From Hyphomicrobiaceae bacterium (GTDB taxonomy: Bacteria > Pseudomonadota > Alphaproteobacteria > Rhizobiales > Hyphomicrobiaceae): a stretch of 64,000 nucleotides of DNA. Numbering within the stretch: the stretch's first letter is position 1; each line of letters starts with the position of its first letter. Positions 9,601 through 17,259 of this stretch are shown in pieces. Location: NCBI GenBank assembly GCA_022842785.1, contig JALHOW010000008.1:62001-126000 (forward strand), given 5' to 3'. Below the pieces are notes generated by a model, which was not told the DNA's origin, ran no database searches, and was given only the letters and a program-made list of their open reading frames with translations. Position numbers and translations under genes: made by a program.

Positions 9601-10040
9601 AGCGGTCGCGCAGCGCCACGTCGAACCGCATTACCGCGCTGTACGGCCAGCTCTACGAGACGGCGCAGCTCAACAACCTGACGTTCGAGACGGCGCTCCC
9701 TGAGATGTTCGGTGAGGCGAATATCGATGCCTTCAAGCAGCTCGCCCTGATCGCGCGTCACCAGACTATTCTCGATGCATCAGGCGCGGATGCGTACCTG
9801 CCGCATGTGGAGCGCATGGCCATCCCGATCGCGTTCATTCATGGCGCGCTCAATCGCTGCTTCCTGCCCGAGAGCACAGAGCGCACGGTCGCGCGGCTCG
9901 CGGCGAAGAATGGCGCCGATCTCTACACGCGTCATGTGATTCCGGAGTACGGCCACATCGACTGCATCTTCGGTAAGAATGCCGCGAGCGATGTCTATCC
10001 GCACATTCTCGCGCATCTTGAGAAGACGGCGGAGGCTTGA
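6606..10040 (+). CDS. GMC oxidoreductase - linker domain - alpha/beta hydrolase fusion protein
   Basis: An 1144-residue multidomain protein. Residues 1-565 are a GMC flavoprotein paralogous to the preceding gene (FAD motif GSGYGAG near 17-23, cysteine cluster C192-X2-C195-X2-C198-X3-C202, VHPLGGCGIG, DGSIIPRPLGVNP). Residues about 572-790 form a middle domain of unclear function, rich in predicted beta strands (VTFTERMHGF onward). Residues about 800-1144 are an alpha/beta hydrolase: oxyanion region FTHGLGVS, then AHCFGA, where the nucleophile position is Cys913 instead of Ser, and a catalytic-type His1117 in EYGHIDCIFG. This domain order resembles sterol/lipid oxidase-esterase fusions. The start at 6606 follows GAGG by 7 bases. 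It probably acts with its neighbour on an esterified alcohol, which is inference. Confidence 0.85.
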   Translation: MRLSSSLDELKPEYDAVVVGSGYGAGVAASRLARIGLKVAVLERGREFALGTFPDTMEEATAELQYTRGDRRIGRRLGLYDLHLGRDMHVLTGCGLGGTSLINANVSLPPDPRVWEDPIWPPSILTEGTLEEGFQRATRMLRPTPYPNTVRLDKRVRLQAAAEKLGTEMSTVPINVTFAPSVNAAGVEQPGCTLCGDCCSGCNVGAKNTVQMTYLPDAVRHGAEIFTEATVSFVRKEGEGWRVFFTLTRNRRDKFGQPERSVFASIVVLGAGALGSTEILLRSRQEGLAVSSRLGEGFTGNGDVLAFAYNGDEPANAVGIGHPPRSGASPPGPCITGAIDLRASRRLDDGMIIEEGVLPSGLAEILPATFSVASRLFGKDTDTGLIDTVQEQTRRLDSILLGAWRGAMQNTQTFLVMAHDDGKGRIVMRGDDIQVDWPGVAGQRVFSEIEANLIKAASANGATYVRNPIQDTFLGKNLITVHPLGGCGIGFDRTVGVVDDTARVFDAGSSDPQAVHRGLYVCDGSIIPRPLGVNPLLTITALSERAMIHLARDLGRALTDAPIPNASVISLMPTPEERQPVGVTFTERMHGFIADSTDGNYEAAAKTGESIGQNFAFTVTVGINDIDQFLRDPQYAGTLTGTVEAKYLSPEPLDISEGTFSLMRRDENNVETRRFEYGMRLTARDGRHFRFFGYKVVHNDRLPGDLIRDTTTLFVRLTDEEGGGRGSRQRLGVLRIAFRDFTKQVRTMQGVGGSSSAQRAVAVAKFGALFASQLFDVYGGIFAPLKRFDGARVRKKRDLRVGEPEVHYFTTGDGKRLRLVRYSGGKKGPVLFTHGLGVSSLIFTIDTIDTNLLEYLVGAGYDCWLLDYRASIDLPYARDLWTADDCAREDYQPAVDLILKATSAKSVQVMAHCFGATTFTMAMLGGYLKGVRSAVISQISTDVIVPYFPQRMLAQLRAPSLFTAMGLDHVNARAVTEDGIAERVADGLIRVFVPFRREERSRSATSNRITALYGQLYETAQLNNLTFETALPEMFGEANIDAFKQLALIARHQTILDASGADAYLPHVERMAIPIAFIHGALNRCFLPESTERTVARLAAKNGADLYTRHVIPEYGHIDCIFGKNAASDVYPHILAHLEKTAEA

Positions 10041-10049
10041 ACCCCTTCT

Positions 10050-10160
10050 CCTTCTCCCCGTCCTAACGGGGAGAAGGTCGGGATGAGGGGCGGCGCCAAG
10101 CGCCGACGTTTGCGTATGCCGCCGCCCCTCACCCTAGTCCTCTCCTCGCGTGCGAGAGGA
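10050..10160. repeat. Dispersed palindromic repeat, copy A
   Basis: First of three copies of a composite palindromic element. It has a left hairpin (CCTTCTCCCCGT 10050-10061 with ACGGGGAGAAGG 10066-10077), a long-range pair (TGAGGGGCGGCG 10084-10095 with CGCCGCCCCTCA 10120-10131) and a right hairpin (TCCTCTC 10138-10144 with GAGAGGA 10154-10160). It lies between the convergent GMC-hydrolase and radA genes and contains the radA stop codon. The other copies are at 15137-15252 and 35925-36040. A bidirectional terminator role is plausible. Confidence 0.9.
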
Positions 10161-11561
10161 TGATGCCCCCGTATTCCTCTTCCCCGCGCCAACAACGTCG
10201 ATGATCTCGCGAAGCTGCGAGAGGCGTTGCGTCTTCGTCTTGTCGGCGCCCTTGTCGAGTTCCCCGCTCGCGGGAATGATCGCACGCTTGAAGCCGAGCT
10301 TCTGGGCTTCGCGCAGTCGCGTGGTCATGTGCGATACGGGCCGCACGGCCCCCGACAGGCTGATCTCGCCGAAATAGACATCCTCGGCCGGAAGTGGCGT
10401 CGCAAGCAGCGACGAGACGAGCGCGGCCGCTGCCGCGAGATCGGCGGCGGGTTCGGAAATACGCAGGCCGCCGGCGACATTCAGATAAACATCGGCTTGC
10501 GAGAAGCTCACACCGCAGCGTGCATCCAGCACCGCGAGCAGCATGGAAAGGCGGTTCGAGTCCCAGCCGACGGTCGCGCGGCGCGGGGTGCCGAGTGATG
10601 ACGGCGCCACGAGCGCCTGGAACTCGACGAGCAGCGGCCGGCTGCCTTCAATCCCGGCGAATACCGCGGTGCCCGGCGCCTTATTGTCGCGATCGCCGAG
10701 GAAGAGCTCGGAGGGGTTCGCGACCTCGCGCAGGCCGCTTTCCACCATCTCGAAGACGCCGATTTCATCCGCGGGTCCGAAGCGGTTCTTCACCGAGCGC
10801 AGAATGCGGTAAGGGTGGCCGCGGTCGCCTTCGAAATACAGCACGGTATCGACCATGTGCTCGATGACCTTCGGCCCCGCAATCTGGCCATCCTTCGTGA
10901 CGTGGCCGACGAGCAGCATCGCGGCACCCGACTGCTTGGCAAAACGAATGAGCGACTGCGAGGCCGCGCGCACCTGCGAGACTGTGCCTGGGGCTGCATC
11001 GAGACCGTCAGCCCAGAGCGTCTGGATCGAGTCGATGATGACGAGATCGGGCCGCCGGTCTGCTTCCAGTGTCGCGAGGATATTGGCGAGATTCGTCTCG
11101 GCGCCGAGGGCGACAGGCGCGGCAGCAAGCCCGAGCCGCTCCGCGCGCAAACGCACCTGAGCCGCCGCTTCTTCGCCGGAGAAATAGATGGCGCGCCGGC
11201 CCGCATTGGCAAACTGTGCTGCGAGCTGCAGAAGCAGCGTCGATTTGCCGATGCCGGGCTCGCCGCCGATGAGGATCGCCGAGCCGGGCACGATGCCGCC
11301 GCCCGTCACGCGGTCGAGCTCGGGCAATCCCGTTGGGATGCGCGGCGCCTCGGCGGTGCTTCCGGCCAGCGTTTCGAGCGGCGCGGGCTTGCCCTTGGCC
11401 GAGCGCGTGAGCCCGCTGCCCGGCGTTGCCGCCACCGCTGCCACGCCCGCTTCCTCGACGATCGTGTTCCACTCGCCGCAGGCGCCGCATTTGCCGGCCC
11501 AGCGGGAGGAGGTGGCACCGCACGACTGACAGACGAAGCTCGTTCTAGCTGCCTTGGCCAT
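10134..11561 (-). CDS. radA: DNA repair protein RadA (Sms)
   Basis: A 475-residue RecA-like ATPase acting in branch migration and recombination intermediate processing. Visible in order: N-terminal C4 zinc finger (CQSC...CGAC, residues 11-31), Walker A (GGEPGIGKSTLL), Walker B (VIIDSIQT), the RadA-specific KNRFGP motif, and a C-terminal Lon-protease-like domain ending near IIPASGELDKG. The frame extends upstream to 11636, but ATG 11561 has GGAGAG just upstream and begins MAKAARTSFVCQ as in the family. The last residues (SSSRTRGED) and the stop are encoded inside the palindromic repeat copy A, so the C-terminal tail appears to have been rewritten by the repeat. Confidence 0.96.
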   Translation of the reverse strand: MAKAARTSFVCQSCGATSSRWAGKCGACGEWNTIVEEAGVAAVAATPGSGLTRSAKGKPAPLETLAGSTAEAPRIPTGLPELDRVTGGGIVPGSAILIGGEPGIGKSTLLLQLAAQFANAGRRAIYFSGEEAAAQVRLRAERLGLAAAPVALGAETNLANILATLEADRRPDLVIIDSIQTLWADGLDAAPGTVSQVRAASQSLIRFAKQSGAAMLLVGHVTKDGQIAGPKVIEHMVDTVLYFEGDRGHPYRILRSVKNRFGPADEIGVFEMVESGLREVANPSELFLGDRDNKAPGTAVFAGIEGSRPLLVEFQALVAPSSLGTPRRATVGWDSNRLSMLLAVLDARCGVSFSQADVYLNVAGGLRISEPAADLAAAAALVSSLLATPLPAEDVYFGEISLSGAVRPVSHMTTRLREAQKLGFKRAIIPASGELDKGADKTKTQRLSQLREIIDVVGAGKRNTGASSSRTRGED

Positions 11562-11608
11562 CGGCTCTCCGTGTCCCCGTCGACGGTGCGAGATAGCCTG
11601 ATTCTTCA

Positions 11609-11685
11609 CCAGTGTCCCGATGCCGAAGTTCGCCAAACTTCGTAGCCGGTGTCCGAGCGAGCTTCGGCATCAAAAGGGACACTGG
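11609..11685. repeat. Inverted repeat 1 upstream of radA
   Basis: CCAGTGTCCC (11609-11618) and GATGCCGAAG (11619-11628) are exactly complementary to GGGACACTGG (11676-11685) and CTTCGGCATC (11662-11671), with an AAAA bulge on the right arm. Inside is a second small hairpin, CGAAGTT (11624-11630) with AACTTCG (11636-11642), which would compete with the outer stem. It lies in the divergent gap between radA and the decarboxylase gene. Origin unknown: it may be a decayed mobile miniature element or a structured leader. Confidence 0.85.
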
Positions 11686-11700
11686 AAACATGGATTTACT

Positions 11701-11772
11701 CGCGTGATTCAGATCGAGAAATTCGCTCGGTGCGGTGCCGATTGGTCTGGCGAATTTCTCGATCATCACGCG
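11701..11772. repeat. Inverted repeat 2 upstream of radA
   Basis: CGCGTGAT (11701-11708) and GATCGAGAAATTCGC (11712-11726) pair exactly with ATCACGCG (11765-11772) and GCGAATTTCTCGATC (11750-11764), giving a 23-bp stem with one 3-base bulge and a 23-base loop. It starts only 15 bp after inverted repeat 1 and has the same one-bulge architecture with a different sequence. Together the two fill about half of the 342-bp radA/decarboxylase gap; I see no gene there. Confidence 0.85.
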
Positions 11773-11903
11773 GGGTTGCAGCGCGCGCTTGCGATCCCCA
11801 CATCATCCCGTTCTGCCGCGCCGAAGCGCACTGTCGCACGCCGTGCGCGGATGCTCTATAGCCTCTAGCGGATGAACCGCCCGCCTCCCAAGGAACCACT
11901 GCC

Positions 11904-13043
11904 ATGGCGCCCCGCCTCCCTGCCGAGCTTCGCACGCCTGCCTACGTTCTCGACGTGGCCAAGCTCAAGCAGAACCTCGCGACGGCGGCCCGCATCAAGC
12001 GCGAGGCGGGCGTAAAGATCCTGCTCGCCACCAAGGCCTGGGCCATGCCCGCAGCGTTCCCGCTCATGCGCGACACGCTCGACGGCACGACCGCGAGCGG
12101 CGAGCAGGAAGCGCGCCTCGGTCGCGAGGAGTTCGGCAAGGAAGTGCACGTCTATGCGCCGGCCTATGGTCCTGGCGAGCTCGAGCGCCTCGTCGGGATC
12201 GCCGACCACATCTATTTCAACTCGCCCGGCCAGATCGCGCGACACCTCGCGACCGTGCAGGCGGCGGGCCGCAAGGTCGGCATCCGCATCAATCCCGGCT
12301 ACTCGAATGCAACGCTCGGCGGTGCGCTCTATGACCCGTGTGCGCCCGGCTCCCGCTTCGGCACGACTGTCGCCGAGATCGACAAGCTTCCGTGGGATCA
12401 AATCGACATCCTGCACACGCACGCACTCTGCGAGTCGCTCGACGATGGTTCGGCCGGGCTCATCGAGCACGTGGGTCGCACCCTCGGCGACTACGTGCGC
12501 AAGGTGAAGGCGGTGAACTTCGGCGGCGGGCATTTCATCAACAAGCCCGGCTATGACGTCGATCGCCTGATCGCGGCGCTCAAGGCGTTCCGCGCGGAAT
12601 TCGGCGTCGAGGTGATCCTGGAGCCGGGTGCGGGCTTGGTCGTCGATACCGGCTGGCTGGTCGCGACCGTGCTCGACATCCATCACAACGAGAAGGATAT
12701 CGCCATTCTCGATACGTCCGCGTCGACGCATATGCCGGACGTGCTCGAGGTGCCGTATCGCCCGAACATCATCGGCTCGGGTGAGCCGGGCGAGCTGGCG
12801 CATGACTACATCCTCGGCGGCAAGACCTGCATGACCGGTGATGTGATCGGCGACTACTCCTTCGACAAGCCGCTGCAACCCGGCGACCGGCTCGTTTTCA
12901 CGGACATGATGCAATACTCGTTCGTGAAGAACACGACCTTCAACGGCACGCCGCTCCCGGACCTCGCCATGCTGGATGAGGATGGCACCTACCGCGTGAT
13001 CAAGTCTTTCGGCTACGACGAGTTCCGGCGTAGGCTGGGCTGA
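11904..13043 (+). CDS. nspC: Carboxynorspermidine/carboxyspermidine decarboxylase-like PLP enzyme
   Basis: A 379-residue fold-III PLP decarboxylase. The PLP lysine sits in LLATKAWAM (near residue 46). Features close to NspC include RINPGYSNATLGG then PGSRFG, LHTHALCES, VNFGGGHFINKPGYD, LEPGAG, LDTSASTHMPDVLEVPYRP and CMTGDVIGDYSFD. NspC/CASDC removes the carboxyl group from carboxyspermidine or carboxynorspermidine in the alternative polyamine route. The usual partner, carboxy(nor)spermidine dehydrogenase, is not in this window. The 35-bp gap to the downstream SDR suggests co-transcription. The product (spermidine or norspermidine) cannot be told from sequence alone. Confidence 0.85.
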   Translation: MAPRLPAELRTPAYVLDVAKLKQNLATAARIKREAGVKILLATKAWAMPAAFPLMRDTLDGTTASGEQEARLGREEFGKEVHVYAPAYGPGELERLVGIADHIYFNSPGQIARHLATVQAAGRKVGIRINPGYSNATLGGALYDPCAPGSRFGTTVAEIDKLPWDQIDILHTHALCESLDDGSAGLIEHVGRTLGDYVRKVKAVNFGGGHFINKPGYDVDRLIAALKAFRAEFGVEVILEPGAGLVVDTGWLVATVLDIHHNEKDIAILDTSASTHMPDVLEVPYRPNIIGSGEPGELAHDYILGGKTCMTGDVIGDYSFDKPLQPGDRLVFTDMMQYSFVKNTTFNGTPLPDLAMLDEDGTYRVIKSFGYDEFRRRLG

Positions 13044-13077
13044 CCGAACCCAACGAAAGATAAACGCGGAGGAAGCC

Positions 13078-13848
13078 ATGGCTGGATTGCTCGAAGGCAA
13101 GGCGGCACTGATTACGGGTGGCGCACGCGGCATCGGCCGTGCTGCGGCACTTGCGTTCGCGCGCGAGGGTGCGCGCGTGGTCGTTTCGGACCTGCTGGCG
13201 GAAGGCGCGCAGGAGACCGTCGCGATGATCAACGCTGGCGGCGGTCAGGCCGTGTCCGTCAGCGGCGACGTGACCAAGGCTGAACTCGTCAAATCCTGGG
13301 TCGACACGGTCGTGAAGGCCTATGGCCGCATCGACTGCGCTTTCAACAACGCGGGCATCGCTGGCGGTGCGGTGGGTGCGCAAGGCAAGCACACAGCCGA
13401 CTGGCCGGAGCAGGCCTTCGATCGCATGATCGAGATCAATCTCAAGAGCGTGTGGCTCTGCATGCGCGATGAGATCAACGCGATGCTGGCGGACGGTAAG
13501 GGCGGCGCGATCGTCAACACGGCGTCGATTGCGGGGCTCGTTGGTTTGGAGACTTCGTCGGCGTATGTCGCGGCGAAGCACGGCGTCATCGGCCTGACCA
13601 AGACAGCGGCGCTCGAATATGCGCGCAAGGGTATTCGTGTGAATGCCGTTTGCCCCGGCTACATCGTCACCGAGATGACGCGCGAGCCCATGGAGCGCAA
13701 GGGCGATCAGATCATGGGGCGCATTCCATTCGGGCGTCTCGGCACGCCAGAGGATATCGCCGAGATGGTCGTGTGGTTGTGTTCGGACCGCGCGAATTAC
13801 GTTAGCGGTGCCGCTTACAACGTAGATGGCGGCTACGCGGCGGCATGA
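13078..13848 (+). CDS. SDR-family NAD(P)-dependent oxidoreductase
   Basis: A 256-residue classical short-chain dehydrogenase. The cofactor motif TGGARGIG is near residue 14, NNAGIAGG near 90, the catalytic serine in NTASIAG, and the YVAAK catalytic Tyr/Lys pair near residues 160-164. The acidic residue after strand beta-2 (VVSDL) suggests NAD preference. The C-terminal end GAAYNVDGGYAA is typical of FabG-like SDRs. A strong GGAGGAAG sits ahead of ATG 13078. It lies between the decarboxylase and an MFS carrier on the same strand. The SDR fold is certain; the substrate is not inferable. Confidence 0.9.
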   Translation: MAGLLEGKAALITGGARGIGRAAALAFAREGARVVVSDLLAEGAQETVAMINAGGGQAVSVSGDVTKAELVKSWVDTVVKAYGRIDCAFNNAGIAGGAVGAQGKHTADWPEQAFDRMIEINLKSVWLCMRDEINAMLADGKGGAIVNTASIAGLVGLETSSAYVAAKHGVIGLTKTAALEYARKGIRVNAVCPGYIVTEMTREPMERKGDQIMGRIPFGRLGTPEDIAEMVVWLCSDRANYVSGAAYNVDGGYAAA

Positions 13849-13898
13849 GGGCGCATGGCCATCGGCGGCTCGATCTGCAAGCAGGATAGCAGCCGCTG

Positions 13899-15125
13899 AT
13901 GGTCGATCGCCCGCCGACACCCGATGCCGTGCCGACCGCCTTCCCGCTCTGGCCGCTGCTGGCGACCATGGCGATGCAGACGCTCGCCACCATGGCGGCG
14001 TACTCGATCCCGGCACTTGCGCCCATGGTCGCCCGCGACATCGGCGTCGACGGCGCGCTGATCGGTATGTTCGTGTCGGTTGTCTATGGCGTCGGCATCA
14101 TCTCGTCCCTGCTCGCCGCGGGCTTCATTGCGCGCTATGGCGCCGTCAGGGCGGCGCAGTTCGTGCTGGTGTGTGCACTCGGCCTCGTTGTCGTTTGCGC
14201 GCAGGGGACGGCAACAAGCGTTGCGCTCGGCGCCCTCGTGCTCGGCATCGCCTATGGACTGACGGCGCCGGTCAGCACGCATCTGCTCGTGCCGCGCACG
14301 CCGCCTTCGATCCTCAACATGGTGCTTTCGACGCGCCAGATCGGTGTGCCGTTGGCCGGCGTATTGGCGGCGACTCTGATGCCGCCAATCGCGCTCGCCA
14401 TTGGATGGAAAGCTGGCCTGCTCCTGCAGGCCGTTCCGATCATTGCGCTCATCCTGCTGCTGGAGATCCCGCGCCGCGCATGGGATGGCACGCCATCACC
14501 CGTACCTTCCAGCGCGAAAAGCGTGCTCGTACGCTCGTTCGGCCTGCTGCGCGGTGACAGCGCCATGCAGCGCCTGACGCTCGCGAGCTTCGTCTATTCG
14601 GGCGCGCAGCTCGCCTTCGTCGCCTTCATGACCGTGCACGTCACGAGCCGCACCGGGCTCGACCTCGTCACCGCAGGCTGGGCACTCGCGACCTACCAGC
14701 TCGCGGGCGTGATCTCCCGGCCCATATTCGGCTGGTTGGCAGACAAGTTCATTCCGGCGCGCATCGTGCTTGGCACCCAGGGCTTCATCATGGCTGCGGC
14801 GGCACTTCTCGCAGGCCATTTCGCGCCCGGCTGGCCAGTTTGGGCGATCATGGCGGTCGCAGCCGTCGCCGGCGCCACGGCGAGCGGCTACACGGGGCTC
14901 GCCTATGCCGAGTACGCGCGCCTCGGCGGCGCCCAGCGGACGGAGGCGACAGGCCTCGGCTCCGCAGCCATGTTCTTCGGCGTGCTCGTCATGCCGTCGC
15001 TCGGCAGCGTCGCGATCACGGCAACCGGCAGCTATCTCGCCGCCTACGGTGCCATCGCCGTACTCGCCGTCATCGCTGGGACGGTGATGCTGTTGCCGGT
15101 GAAGAATGCTGGAGTTCGCAGCTAG
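13899..15125 (+). CDS. MFS transporter
   Basis: A 408-residue inner-membrane carrier with about 12 hydrophobic segments. The cytoplasmic loop between helices 2 and 3 (ARYGAVRAAQ) matches a degenerate MFS motif A, and a second similar loop follows helix 8 (GWLADKFIPARIV). It is 51 bp downstream of the SDR gene on the same strand, so it may move that enzyme's substrate or product. It resembles the nitrate/nitrite-oxalate-type or CynX-like small-molecule MFS groups only loosely, and no substrate is proposed. Its stop lies 11 bp before palindromic repeat copy B. Confidence 0.85.
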   Translation: MVDRPPTPDAVPTAFPLWPLLATMAMQTLATMAAYSIPALAPMVARDIGVDGALIGMFVSVVYGVGIISSLLAAGFIARYGAVRAAQFVLVCALGLVVVCAQGTATSVALGALVLGIAYGLTAPVSTHLLVPRTPPSILNMVLSTRQIGVPLAGVLAATLMPPIALAIGWKAGLLLQAVPIIALILLLEIPRRAWDGTPSPVPSSAKSVLVRSFGLLRGDSAMQRLTLASFVYSGAQLAFVAFMTVHVTSRTGLDLVTAGWALATYQLAGVISRPIFGWLADKFIPARIVLGTQGFIMAAAALLAGHFAPGWPVWAIMAVAAVAGATASGYTGLAYAEYARLGGAQRTEATGLGSAAMFFGVLVMPSLGSVAITATGSYLAAYGAIAVLAVIAGTVMLLPVKNAGVRS

Positions 15126-15136
15126 CGCGACAGGTC

Positions 15137-15252
15137 CCTTCTCCCCGTTCTACACGGGGAGAAGGCTAGGATGAGGGGCGGCGGCAAACACTGACGTTGC
15201 GCAAGATCCCGCCCCTCACCCTAACCCTCTCCCCGCAAGCTCGGGGAGAGGG
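15137..15252. repeat. Dispersed palindromic repeat, copy B
   Basis: The second copy has a left hairpin CCTTCTCCCCGT (15137-15148) with ACGGGGAGAAGG (15154-15165), a centre ATGAGGGGCGGC... with GCCCCTCA, and a right hairpin CCCTCTCCCCG (15225-15235) with CGGGGAGAGGG (15242-15252). It fills the gap between two convergent genes (MFS and acetoacetyl-CoA synthetase). The same modules occur in copies A and C in the same order. Confidence 0.9.
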
Positions 15253-15285
15253 GATTGCGTTGAGATTGCGCGGCGCCTCCTGCCG

Positions 15286-17259
15286 TTACTCCGCCAGCTC
15301 TCGAATGCCGCGGTAGAGATCCAGCGCCTCGGGATTGGCGAGCGCTTCCTTGTTCTTTACATCGCGCCCGTGCACGATCTCGCGCACGGCAAGCTCCGTG
15401 ATCTTTCCGGATTTCGTGCGCGGGATGTCCGCGACCTGTACGATGCGCGCCGGAACATGCCGCGGCGAGGCTCCGACGCGGATCTGCTTCTTGATCTTGT
15501 TGCGCAACGCATCATCGAGCGTGACGCCGTCCTGCGTGATCACGAACAGGACAACGCGCACGTCGTGATCCCAGTCCTGGCCGATGACGATGGCTTCCTT
15601 GATCTCGGGAAGCTGCTCGACCTGCCGGTAGATCTCCGCCGTGCCAATGCGCACGCCGCCAGGATTGAGCGTGGCATCCGAGCGGCCATGAATGATCATG
15701 CCGCCATGTTCGGTCCATTCGGCGAAGTCGCCGTGGTGCCAGAGGCTGGGAAAGCGATCGAAGTAGGCGGCGCGATACTTCTTGCCGTCCGGATCATTCC
15801 AAAAGCCGACGGGCATCGACGGAAACGGCACAGTGCACACGAGTTCGCCCTTGCCTTTAGGCAGCACATTGCCGAGTTCGTCGACGACGGCGACACCCAT
15901 GCCAATCTGCGGGCCCTGGATTTCGCCGCGCCACACGGGCTTCCCTGGAATGCCGCCGACGAAGCAGCCGACAATGTCCGTGCCGCCGGACATGGAGCCG
16001 AGGTGCACGTCTTTCTTTATGGAATCGTAGACGTAGTCGTAGCTCTCCGGGACCAGCACGGAGCCCGTCGAGAGAATGACGCGCAGCGCCGAGAGATCGT
16101 GCGTATCCATGGGCCGCGCTTCGGCCTTCTTCAGCGCATCGATGTACTTTGCGGACGTACCAAAATGCGTGCAGCGCTCTTCCTGCGCGTAATCCCACAG
16201 CACGGAAGCGGACGGATGGAACGGCGATCCGTCGTAGAGCAGCAGCGTGACGCTACTCGCGAGGCCAGAGGCGAGCCAGTTCCACATCATCCAACCGAGC
16301 GTGGTGAAGTACATCACGCGATCGCCGGGGCGGAAATCGCACATGAGCTGCTGCTCGCTCAGGTGCTTGATGAGTGTGCCGCCAGCCGAGTGCACGATGC
16401 ACTTCGGCACGCCGGTCGTGCCCGACGAGAACAGAATGTAGAGCGGGTGGCTGAATGGAAAGGGCTCGAAGGTCATTGCTTCAGCAGGCGCGCCGACAAC
16501 GGCGCTGTCCCACGTTACAGCATTCTGGCCTGCCGCCTTGAGACTCTGCACGAGCGCATCGGCCTTGCCGAGATAAGAGACGACGATGATCTGCTCGACG
16601 CTCGGCAGTTTCTTCGCTATCTCGGCGACTTTCTCCGTAACGTCGATCTGCTTGCCGGCGTACCAGTAGCCATCGCATGTGATGAGAATACGGGGCTCGA
16701 TCTGGCCAAAGCGGTCGAGCACGCCTTGCACGCCGAAATCCGGCGAGCACGACGACCAGATGGCACCGAGAGAGCTGGCGCCCAGCATACCGATGATGGC
16801 CTCCGGCACGTTGGGCAGCATGGCTGCGACCCGGTCCCCGGCCTTGATGCCGGCGCGGCGCAGGAGGCCCTGAAGCTGGGCCGTTTGCTGGCTGAGCTCA
16901 TCCCAGCCCATGCGCCGGCTCACCTTGTCCTCGCCGTGGAACACGAGGGCGTCTCCGGTCGCTCGGTCGGCCCCCGCGAGCAGGTTCTCCGCGAAATTGA
17001 GCTTGCCCTTGGGGAAAAAGCGGGCGCCGGGCATTTTGTCCCCATCGACGAGATAGGGCGCTTCGCCGGGATCCCCCTTGATGCCGCAGCGATCCCACAC
17101 GAGCCGCCAGAAGGCCCCCGGGTCCGCAAGCGAGAATGCTTGGAGGTCCTCGTAGTTCATGAGCCGGTGGCCACAAGACGCCTCGGCATCGGTCATAAAA
17201 CGCGCGAGGTTGGTACTCCGGATCGCGGTCTCGCCCGGCTGCCACAGCGGTTGCGACAT
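15286..17259 (-). CDS. Acetoacetate-CoA ligase (acetoacetyl-CoA synthetase)
   Basis: A 657-residue ANL-superfamily adenylating enzyme that converts acetoacetate, ATP and CoA to acetoacetyl-CoA, feeding ketone bodies or PHB breakdown products into metabolism. The ACS-type N-terminal cap is present (YEDLQAFSLADPGAFW). The phosphate-binding loop is SSGTTGVPK near residue 265, followed by the AacS-specific CIVHSAGG. GMIIHGRSDATLNPGGVRIG then gives the A8 hinge, and the C-terminal catalytic lysine lies in TKSGKITELAVREI. ATG 17259 has AAGGAG upstream. It is a single gene on the minus strand. The substrate call rests on overall resemblance to AacS rather than acetyl-CoA synthetase. Confidence 0.9.
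   Translation of the reverse strand: MSQPLWQPGETAIRSTNLARFMTDAEASCGHRLMNYEDLQAFSLADPGAFWRLVWDRCGIKGDPGEAPYLVDGDKMPGARFFPKGKLNFAENLLAGADRATGDALVFHGEDKVSRRMGWDELSQQTAQLQGLLRRAGIKAGDRVAAMLPNVPEAIIGMLGASSLGAIWSSCSPDFGVQGVLDRFGQIEPRILITCDGYWYAGKQIDVTEKVAEIAKKLPSVEQIIVVSYLGKADALVQSLKAAGQNAVTWDSAVVGAPAEAMTFEPFPFSHPLYILFSSGTTGVPKCIVHSAGGTLIKHLSEQQLMCDFRPGDRVMYFTTLGWMMWNWLASGLASSVTLLLYDGSPFHPSASVLWDYAQEERCTHFGTSAKYIDALKKAEARPMDTHDLSALRVILSTGSVLVPESYDYVYDSIKKDVHLGSMSGGTDIVGCFVGGIPGKPVWRGEIQGPQIGMGVAVVDELGNVLPKGKGELVCTVPFPSMPVGFWNDPDGKKYRAAYFDRFPSLWHHGDFAEWTEHGGMIIHGRSDATLNPGGVRIGTAEIYRQVEQLPEIKEAIVIGQDWDHDVRVVLFVITQDGVTLDDALRNKIKKQIRVGASPRHVPARIVQVADIPRTKSGKITELAVREIVHGRDVKNKEALANPEALDLYRGIRELAE

Noticed and set aside
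11620-11868. Small open frame across the two inverted repeats
   Set aside because: The frame exists only because the palindromes lack stops; no ribosome-binding site and no protein-like pattern.
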